Shown here: piece by piece, positions 58,239 through 64,000 of the stretch
Numbering within the stretch: position 1 is the stretch's first letter
How the letters are laid out: each line of letters starts with the position of its first letter
Assembly: GCA_964036045.1 (NCBI GenBank)
Contig: OZ038384.1
Coordinates: forward strand, 97,761,600 to 97,825,599
Direction of reading: 5' to 3'
DNA length: 64,000 bases
From: Eutreptiella sp. 'Long Island Sound 2002'
Taxonomy: Eukaryota; Euglenozoa; Euglenophyceae; Eutreptiales; Eutreptiaceae
Translations under genes and position numbers: made by a program
Notes under the pieces: generated by a model
The model's database searches: none
Told to the model about the DNA's origin: nothing
The model's input: the letters and a program-made list of their open reading frames with translations, nothing else

Positions 58239-58723
58239 AATTGGTCTAGAGTGCGTTGTTTGCAATCTGAGTCGCGTGATTGTTTAGGCATTCGTAAACG
58301 TTGGTTGCATTTTTTTTTAGAATGCCCGTGCGGGGTGCCGCCTTTGCTGATGTGTCTTTCTTGTCGTTGAGGTTTCTGACTCTTCATGGCATGTTGTAGG
58401 CTCGTATGAGGCAACGCTTTTCGGGCTGCAAATGCAAAAATAGGAGCAATTAGCCGAGACTGTTGGGATAAAGTGTCGTCGGCCTTGGATGCGGAAGAGG
58501 ACGAAGGTGTTGCTTGGACGCTCGTTGATGCAGCTGAAACAGACAACCCATCAGCCAACATATCTTTCATTAAACGGGCCCAAGCACGCTCGTCGTCCTC
58601 ATTCCAAGAATAGAAATTTCGGCTGGCATCGTCATATGCAATCACCACGGGGGCGTACTCTGGGTGACTTTGCGCAAACATGTGTACTTTCTCAAGATCA
58701 AGTATAGACAAAATGGGGAACAT
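58223..58723 (-). CDS. Helitron accessory protein with RepHel N-domain and PIP-box
   Basis: 166 residues from ATG at 58723. Residues 1-65 (MFPILSILDLEKVHMF, YSWNEDDERAWARLMKDML) align with RepHel residues 85-150 (MLPTLSNHDAERVHAF, FFWQAEDHYAWRDLMSAMM), including the start, the Trp positions and the LM-x-x-M helix. A Ser-rich linker (64-90) and a basic region (SKKKCNQRLRMPK) follow. The C-terminus KQRTLDQFFGQK contains QxxLxxFF (156-163), the consensus PCNA-interacting peptide, placed at the extreme C-terminus as usual. Stop TGA 58223-58225. This suggests a nuclear protein linking the Helitron transposase to the replication clamp. The domain itself has no name I recognise. The 3' end of the gene is duplicated just downstream. 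Confidence 0.65.
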   Translation of the reverse strand: MFPILSILDLEKVHMFAQSHPEYAPVVIAYDDASRNFYSWNEDDERAWARLMKDMLADGLSVSAASTSVQATPSSSSASKADDTLSQQSRLIAPIFAFAARKALPHTSLQHAMKSQKPQRQERHISKGGTPHGHSKKKCNQRLRMPKQSRDSDCKQRTLDQFFGQK

Positions 58724-59126
58724 GGTGCAGACTCTACCATAAAACAAGGCGGAGAAGCCTGACATGACCTGACAAAGGACTATGGTCATATTCTGCCAAT
58801 CTTTCACAAGTGGCACGGCATACAACACCATGGAAAACACTCTGGTTCCTACACGTAAATGCACGAGGTTTTTGTTGCTGTGTGGTGATGGGTTGCACCA
58901 GCAGCGCCAACCTGCGTAGACGTAAAAAATCCCGGTGCAACTAACCAGCATTTGCCTAAATGAGTCCTAGCTGCTCCAATAGATTAGGCCACACAACAAC
59001 AACGTGCCCTTCGAGGGTGCACCGCTGGGTGCAACACGGCAATGTCGCTCACATTGCAATGGCAAAGGTACAGCGAAGTCCAATTCAGACCCCTTCGCCG
59101 GTTGACAACCTTTAGTATGGTTTTTG
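58724..59126. other. Spacer between accessory genes
   Basis: About 400 bases with no supported gene. The frame of the 166-aa gene is open upstream to 58951 without an ATG that matches the RepHel-type start, so this part is taken as untranslated leader. Confidence 0.5.
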
Positions 59127-59714
59127 TCATGGTGTATTGCCCACAACCTGACAGCCACGCAACACATCGATGTACATTGCCCCATCGTGAAAGTACAACC
59201 ATGTGGCGTCGCCTACGTACGTCATTTTGCCAACACCCTTCAAAATGGGCTGCACATCTTGCGGTGTGAGGACCACAGGGAAAATCATGGGTTTCTGCGG
59301 TGCGGCCGCCTTGGCATTAGGAACTTTGGCAATAGCATTCAGTGTGTCCAGTGGATTTTGGAACATGACCTTGGCCCCCGCTTGGGCGTCTACGGCCATG
59401 AAGTACGGTTTTAGGCCGGTGCCAATGACCGTTGCGAGCTCAACGTACGACTTCACGGTTGCCACCGAGATCTCCGGGGCAGGAAGGTTGACAACCACGT
59501 ATGAAGTGGTAGGACTTGGCTTTTCTTCCAAGGAGGCCAAAAAAGCCTCACAATCGCCATCAGACACATCATCGTCGATCTTATGCTCCGTTGCCGACTT
59601 GTAATAGAAGCGGCGTGCAACTTTAATGCGGTCTTCAGGCTTGGCTTGATTAAGCAACTCTTTCAAACCCACCTGTAACTTGTCTATCACCTTCTTATCC
59701 AGTACGGCCGCCAT
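59127..59714 (-). CDS. Unknown 195-aa protein
   Basis: Start ATG at 59714 (context AAGATGGCG). The protein begins MAAVLDKKVIDKLQVGLKEL, continues with an acidic segment (HKIDDDVSDGDCEAFLASLEE), and then an alternating hydrophobic region (YVVVNLPAPEISVATVKSYVELA, MIFPVVLTPQDVQPILKGVG) that reads as an alpha/beta fold. It has no signal peptide or membrane segment and no family I recognise. The frame continues upstream without another stop to a single TGA (59778-59780) that ends the GRF-finger gene, so the two are one frame apart by one stop codon. Stop TGA 59127-59129. A role in the neighbouring Helitron is only inferred from strand and spacing. Confidence 0.55.
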   Translation of the reverse strand: MAAVLDKKVIDKLQVGLKELLNQAKPEDRIKVARRFYYKSATEHKIDDDVSDGDCEAFLASLEEKPSPTTSYVVVNLPAPEISVATVKSYVELATVIGTGLKPYFMAVDAQAGAKVMFQNPLDTLNAIAKVPNAKAAAPQKPMIFPVVLTPQDVQPILKGVGKMTYVGDATWLYFHDGAMYIDVLRGCQVVGNTP

Positions 59715-59777
59715 CTTCGCACTGCAGAACGCCTTTTCAACATTGATGGGTGTTGGCTGGCCTTGCACAGTGTATGT

Positions 59778-60338
59778 TCATTTGGTCGTTTCTGCCCGCT
59801 GCCTTTTATCCGAATCCTCTTGGACCGTGGCAGGGGAACTTTCTGCGCTTTTGCCCGAACTTTTCTCAACGGCATCTGGTGCTTTTCTTTTCAGAGACCC
59901 AGAGCGAGTCTTCAATGGGATCAATGTCATGTTGGGATCCACCCAAAGAAAAAAATCGCACGCTTCGCACGAGTAGAATGAACGACCAGCATTCTTCGTG
60001 TTTGTGCACGAGTGTACTTCTGGCACCTCTCCGCAGTCACACCGTGGCTGACCATCTGCCCCTTTGCAACTTGGGTGAATGATTGCCCAAGATTTGAAGC
60101 ACTTGTCTTCTTTTTCTGGACATGAGCGCGTCAAACACCCGTAGTTTGCTTTGCTTGAGCAATATCGCACCTCAAACTTGTTGCCACACTTGCAGGGTTG
60201 CTTGATCCAGTATGCTTTGGCAGCGGCTGCACTATCGAATTCGATCTCAATATTGGAAGCCGACATGTCAACAACAACAATGATTCTACGTTTAGCAGAA
60301 GTGGTGCAGCCAGGTGCGTTCATTGCAGCATCAATCAT
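59778..60338 (-). CDS. GRF-type zinc-finger protein
   Basis: The start is uncertain: ATG at 60338 is used, with ATGs at 60323 and 60266 (MSASNIEIEF) also possible. Two Cys-rich modules are present. The first is CKCGNKFEVRYC...GCLTRSC. The second, PRCDCGEVPEVHSC...NAGRSFYSCEACDFFLWVD, matches the GRF zinc finger (C-x-C, GRxFYxC, C-x-FF-x-W) known from APE2, TOP3A and NEIL3, where it binds single-stranded DNA. A basic, nuclear-localisation-like tail follows (SLKRKAPD, DKRQR). The stop TGA at 59778-59780 is directly followed by the frame of the 195-aa gene. A truncated copy of its 5' half lies just upstream. A single-strand-binding role would suit a rolling-circle element, but this is inference. 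Confidence 0.65.
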   Translation of the reverse strand: MIDAAMNAPGCTTSAKRRIIVVVDMSASNIEIEFDSAAAAKAYWIKQPCKCGNKFEVRYCSSKANYGCLTRSCPEKEDKCFKSWAIIHPSCKGADGQPRCDCGEVPEVHSCTNTKNAGRSFYSCEACDFFLWVDPNMTLIPLKTRSGSLKRKAPDAVEKSSGKSAESSPATVQEDSDKRQRAETTK

Positions 60339-61103
60339 GTGCTTCTTAGGATGTCTCGTGAGCACCGGTGTCAACCAACGTATAGTATTGGGGCAAAACA
60401 ATTGGAAAGTTGTTGCTCCGCCTTTTTATGTCAATGCCACCCGCACATCCAATGGGCACTTTTTCTTGGCTACCAAACCTTTGACGCCTAGAATTCATCA
60501 TTTTTTGCTTGTCGGCTACCAAACCTTTGACGCCTAGAAATCATCATTTTTGCTTTTTGCTCTTTGCTTTACGGGAAATCTGAAGTTTAAACAAAACTTT
60601 TTTGGCTTATCTTGGACCACACACATAACGCGTGTAACCCATTCGTAGTTTGCTTTGCTTGAGCAATATCGCACCTCAAACTTGTTGCCACACTTGCAGG
60701 TTTGCTTGATCCAATATGCTTTGGCAGCGGCTGCACCATCGAATTCGATCTCAATATTGGAAACCGACATGTCAACAGCAACAATGATTCTACGTTTGGC
60801 AGACGTGGTGCAGCCAGGTGCGTTCATTGCAACATCAATCATGCAGCACGCCTGATTCTTAGGACGTCTCGTGAGCAGTGGTGTCAACCAACGTATAGTA
60901 TTGGGGCAAAACAATTGGAAAGTTGTTGCTCCGCCTTTTCATGTCAATGCCACCCGCATATCCAATGGGCACTTTTTCTTGGCTACCAAACCTTTGACGC
61001 CTAGAATTCATCATTTTTGCCTTTTGTTTTTTGCTTTACGGGAAATCTGCAGTTTAAACAAACCTTTTTTGGCTTATCTTGGACCCAACACATAACGCGT
61101 GTA
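60141..61103 (-). repeat. Tandem ~500-bp duplication of the GRF gene 5' half
   Basis: 60141-60636 and 60645-61103 match, offset 504 bases, from GTAGTTTGCTTTGCTTGAGC to ACATAACGCGTGTA. Each copy contains the gene's upstream region and first half. A further short repeat, CTACCAAACCTTTGACGCC, lies at 60469, 60518 and 60982. Confidence 0.9.
60534..60860 (-). pseudogene. Truncated copy of the GRF zinc-finger gene
   Basis: The duplicated upstream copy keeps the N-terminal region (CTTSAKRRIIVAVDMSVSNIE) and the first Cys module (CKCGNKFEVRYCSSKANY). It then leaves homology and ends at 60534, so it lacks the GRF finger. It may still be transcribed. Confidence 0.6.
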
Positions 61104-61377
61104 GTAAGAAAAAGTGCTTTTCCAATGCTTTGAGGCATACTCTAGTTGTATTAGAGATGCACTGAGCATCCATGCATTTCTATCTTAGTATTGGTCCCAC
61201 CAAAACTGGTGATAACACATTTTGACCTATGGAACCAAACACCCAATCAGGATATGGAGTGGACCCCTTAATCGACTTTCAATGTGAAGCAAATCATCTT
61301 TTCCTGAGTTGACTGAGCACTGACATACCTAAGGTAGAGCCTATGAATTTATCTATGTTTTTCCATGAATACTTATC
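61104..61377. other. Spacer, nothing recognised
   Basis: AT-rich stretch without a supported gene; it could contain the start of the retroelement whose Gag begins at 62000. Confidence 0.4.
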
Positions 61378-61455
61378 TGCCCTAGTGGTATGCACCCTAG
61401 GGGGCTAGGCACCTCTTTTTGAGAGGTCCTGGGTTCAATTCCTGGTCAGCCTAGC
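61378..61455 (+). ncRNA. Degenerate tRNA-like sequence (SINE-like head)
   Basis: A box-like TGCCCTAGTGGT (61378-61389) and B box GGTTCAATTCC (61432-61442) have pol III spacing. Between them ACCTC-TTTTTGA-GAGGT forms a 5-bp stem with a 7-base loop, anticodon position TTT. The D-arm is oversized and the acceptor stem does not pair, so this is not a functional tRNA gene. A tRNA-derived SINE or pseudogene is more likely. Confidence 0.45.
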
Positions 61456-61999
61456 TAAGTAGGAAGATCCCATGTGACATGGCAGTGACCTCATCGCCAC
61501 ATGCCCTGCCACCTCAGCACATATGGGACCCAAAACAAAGAGTGCACATCTCCTGAGATGGCACTATGGAGAGAGAGTGACCATGAGGCAGTTTTCTAAC
61601 TCTTTTCCAAAAGCATTTCAGCTATCTTTGTGAATATGCATTCATTTGTGACCTGAGTTGCAGTTTCTGTGAATATCCAATCATCTTTCATTGTTTACAC
61701 TGCAGCCCTTCATGCTTTGATCCTGAATTCTCTTCTCCTTGCATACTTCTGGCTTGGGTTATCCTGGATTGACTCTATTGACTCTATTTCTGCAAGCAAA
61801 AGGTTTTCATCATCCAAAACAAGCAGCAGGAAACCCTACAGCAACAGCAAGCAGCAGGAGAAGCAAAAACACAGTGCTGAAACCACTATAAACCTTTCTG
61901 GTAGCAAGAGGCAGCCTGTCTCTGCGCACCGGCAGCAAATCCGTGCCGTACATCCAGTGCGCCGAGTACGGGCAAATATAAGCAGAAGGGTGAAAGAAG
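61456..61999 (+). other. Probable leader of a second retroelement
   Basis: No coding frame is supported. CTATAAAC at 61886-61893 could be a TATA box; AGCAGCAGGAAACC-type CAG-rich sequence lies at 61819-61862. Whether an LTR is present cannot be judged, because the partner copy would lie outside the window. Confidence 0.4.
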
Positions 62000-64000
62000 A
62001 TGGATCCAAGAAAGGAGGACGCTGACGTGAAGACAGCGCCAGCGCCTGAGGCCCCGGCAAGGCCGGCACCTGGCGCTGTACCTTCGGCGGAGCCCTTACA
62101 TGGGCCAGTGGATGCGGCTGAGGACTCCCTGGATGGACTCCAGACGGCCTTCGGGGCCCTGTCTGTCGAGGAGGTGGTCGTGGTCACTCAGCCTGAGAAG
62201 AGGAAGAGAAGTGAGAGCGAGAAGGATGCTGGAGAACAAGCAGACGAAGGAGAGGAACAAGGGCAAGACCTGAAGCATGACCCTACCTTCGAAGGCGCAC
62301 CAAGCGCTTCTGGCCTCCACGCATCACCCTCTCCTATGACCACCACACTCCCAGCCGCTGCAACATCCACTTCCACAACCAACCCGCCTATGGCAGAGGG
62401 CACAGGCTTTACTGGCATGCCTCCCTACCCCGCCTATGGTATGGGCCCACCTACCACTGCGCTCCATGAGGCAACTACTGCCAGTGAGCCGGTGGCTTCC
62501 AGCTCCGCGCCGCGATGGTATGCGGCTGACTATCCCCATCCACTACACGCTACGGGAACCTATGTGGATGTTCCTGGGTATGCTCCTGGGTATGCACCTG
62601 GGTATGCACCCTTGAGTGGGTTGAGGAGAGGACCCGAATCTCTTGGAGGCAGGAGTAGAGGATCGGGGAGATCCTCCAACAGGTCCCTGACGCGGTCGGA
62701 GATCAACGAGGTGCTCCGAGGAGCCACTTCAAAAATCGTGGGCGACCTCACACAAGAGATCCGTGAGAAGCTGGAGCCCCTGATGATCCCGCCCCATGCG
62801 TCACCTACTACGGTGGGAATGTCACCCCACCGACTACAGGCTAACCACCTGGCGGCAGGGTTGACCAATACCCTGGGGAGCCTGAGGAGCAGACCGATGC
62901 CGACGCCTGCAGCGATACCGAGAAGTCCCTTCGTGCCGAGAACGGCCCAGCCGCCCTACAGCCACGTGAAGAACTCGACGAGGGCCGAGCTGGACCGGCT
63001 GGGGCTGACAGCCTTAAGGGCTATGGTGGACGTAGAGCCTTATGGCTCTAGTGATCTTGGCGGAGACCCCTCCGATGACGAGCCGCCGTGGATGGATTCT
63101 TCTTCGCCCTCAGATGACGATGACCCTGAGGACCCCGAGGACCCCAAGGGTAAGAAGAAGAAGAAGAAGAAGAAGAAGACCCGACGCCCTGAAGGACGCC
63201 GAGCTCAGGAGGCGAAGGCTATTGCCACCTCCAAGATAGTGGTGAACCTGCCTGAGTTGACAGGCAAGGACCTCAGCGAGTTCGCTGAGAACTTTGGCCG
63301 GTTCCTACGACTGACTGGCCAAACCCACGCGAGTGGGCGAGTGAAGTGCGATCTGCTCCTGCAGTGCCGCAAGACCAAGTACCTGGAGAAGCAGGTCAGG
63401 CAGATCGTGACTAACTCCGCCACCTTTGCCGATGTGTTGGTTGCCCTGGAGAGGCAGTACCCAACCTACGAAACCGACCTCTCCATCAGGGTCGAGATCC
63501 AGAACCTACCCGTGCTTCCCAACAACCCCAAGCCTGGCAGGGTATCTGAGCTGTTGGCTGATCTGGATCACTGGGCTGGACGACTGACGCCCGGTTCCTA
63601 CAGCAGCGACGACCTGCTGTTCTGGTTGGTGGCCAAGCTCCCTCGAGAGCTATGGGACGAGTGCCGTTTGACGGCGGATCGCAAGTCCAGATCCCTCCAC
63701 TACGAGGATCTGTGCGTGCTACTCCTGGAGCTGGCGCTGGAGAAGGAGAGCGACCAGCACTTGAACAATTACCGTCCTGGCGGTGGAGGTTCTGGAGGCA
63801 AAGGGTACCAAGGGTCCCGACCTGGGCAGGGGACTACCCCCAGACACGCCCACGCCCGTACCATGGAGAACGTGAAGGAGCTATTCTGGTGTGATGCCAG
63901 AGACGAGCAGGGCCACCTGCAGCACGCCTCTGACTGCGAGCAGCGAGACTGCTTCGTAGTTCAGGGGAAGCAGCAGGAGAAGAACACCGGCGCGAAAGCG
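62000..64000 (+). CDS. gag: Retroelement Gag, 5' part, runs off the window
   Basis: ATG at 62000, nine bases after an in-frame TGA, opens 667 codons without a stop to the window edge. The N-terminal third is disordered and Pro/Ala/Ser-rich, with the short repeat VPGYAPGYAPGYAP (191-204). An acidic stretch (SDDDDPEDPEDP) runs into eight lysines after PKGK (about 383-393). Residues about 410-590 form a helical capsid-like region (IVVNLPELTGKDLSEFAENF, LLQCRKTKYLEKQVRQIV, LFWLVAKLPRELWDECR) typical of Ty3/gypsy Gag. A Gly-rich linker and a Cys/His cluster (FWCDARDEQGHLQHASDC...C, about 627-650) take the zinc-knuckle position. It is distinct in sequence from the Gag at 41762-44659. The Pol part should follow beyond 64000. 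Confidence 0.75.
   Translation, partial: MDPRKEDADVKTAPAPEAPARPAPGAVPSAEPLHGPVDAAEDSLDGLQTAFGALSVEEVVVVTQPEKRKRSESEKDAGEQADEGEEQGQDLKHDPTFEGAPSASGLHASPSPMTTTLPAAATSTSTTNPPMAEGTGFTGMPPYPAYGMGPPTTALHEATTASEPVASSSAPRWYAADYPHPLHATGTYVDVPGYAPGYAPGYAPLSGLRRGPESLGGRSRGSGRSSNRSLTRSEINEVLRGATSKIVGDLTQEIREKLEPLMIPPHASPTTVGMSPHRLQANHLAAGLTNTLGSLRSRPMPTPAAIPRSPFVPRTAQPPYSHVKNSTRAELDRLGLTALRAMVDVEPYGSSDLGGDPSDDEPPWMDSSSPSDDDDPEDPEDPKGKKKKKKKKKTRRPEGRRAQEAKAIATSKIVVNLPELTGKDLSEFAENFGRFLRLTGQTHASGRVKCDLLLQCRKTKYLEKQVRQIVTNSATFADVLVALERQYPTYETDLSIRVEIQNLPVLPNNPKPGRVSELLADLDHWAGRLTPGSYSSDDLLFWLVAKLPRELWDECRLTADRKSRSLHYEDLCVLLLELALEKESDQHLNNYRPGGGGSGGKGYQGSRPGQGTTPRHAHARTMENVKELFWCDARDEQGHLQHASDCEQRDCFVVQGKQQEKNTGAKA

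Larger units (their letters stand above)
50054..60338 (-). mobile_element. Autonomous Helitron; 5' boundary not located
   Basis: The 3' end is placed at A|CTAG 50054-50057, with the hairpin at 50065-50085 (10-bp arms, identical to the satellite units) seven bases inside. RepHel lies on the same strand at 50947-56525. The 166-aa ORF upstream shares RepHel's N-terminal domain, so the element probably reaches at least 58723; the GRF-finger and 195-aa genes beyond it are included only because of strand and spacing. No 5' TC terminus could be fixed. The end could lie anywhere between about 56800 and 61110. Confidence 0.6.

Noticed and set aside
36778-60338. Reassignment of TGA as a sense codon
   Set aside because: Several complete genes end in TGA at sensible places (Pol, RepHel, PIP-box gene), so the two in-frame TGA cases do not imply a variant code.

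Overview
The window is a repeat-dominated piece of a nuclear eukaryotic genome. The evidence is a GT-AG intron splitting a GC-rich metabolic gene, a Ty3/gypsy LTR retrotransposon with a chromodomain integrase, a rolling-circle Helitron with a Rep-helicase, and several satellite families. No bacterial operon, rRNA gene or CRISPR array is visible. The mix of GC-rich exons, AT-rich spacers, chromovirus and CTAG-ended Helitrons fits a large-genome green alga or similar protist, but no marker names the species, so this is a low-confidence inference.

Layout. 1-5035: an ~85-bp satellite. 5049-5709: a broken gene fragment resembling the C-terminal part of a ULP1-type cysteine peptidase. 7484-8891: the last two exons of an isocitrate/isopropylmalate dehydrogenase-family gene, the only clear host gene; a ~160-bp repeat sits both in its last intron and just downstream. 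9084-19387: mostly anonymous spacer with a microsatellite, an AT-rich degenerate repeat, hairpins and a local duplication. 19388-20449: a probable non-autonomous Helitron remnant. 20450-32249 and 49511-50053: one ~650-bp satellite array, now split by an LTR retrotransposon.

The LTR element (32250-49510, minus strand) has two 3024-bp LTRs differing by about 36 substitutions, a CTAT target duplication and a polypurine tract. Its order is ORF1 (coiled coil), Gag (PPPY motif, Cys/His knuckle-like motif), a short bridge, then Pol (protease, methyltransferase-like domain, reverse transcriptase, RNase H, integrase, chromodomain). ORF1, Gag and the bridge share one frame, interrupted only by a TGA and a TAG. 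Pol is in the +1 frame, and the frame change can occur at a CTG-AGT-T heptamer like the Ty3 shift site.

The 650-bp satellite carries, once per unit on the minus strand, a GC-rich hairpin, 7 bases and CTAG followed by T: the 3' terminus of a Helitron. The last terminus, at 50054-50085, is the apparent 3' end of an autonomous Helitron whose RepHel gene (50947-56525) follows. The array therefore looks like tandem non-autonomous Helitrons next to their likely helper. Upstream of RepHel, on the same strand, lie a 166-aa protein sharing RepHel's N-terminal domain and ending in a PCNA-binding (PIP-box) motif, a 195-aa unknown protein, and a GRF zinc-finger protein. Together they suggest a Helitron carrying its own replication-coupling accessory genes. 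This is the best candidate for an undescribed system here.

61378-61455 holds a degenerate tRNA-like (SINE-like) sequence. 62000-64000 is the open 5' part of a second retroelement Gag gene, running off the window.
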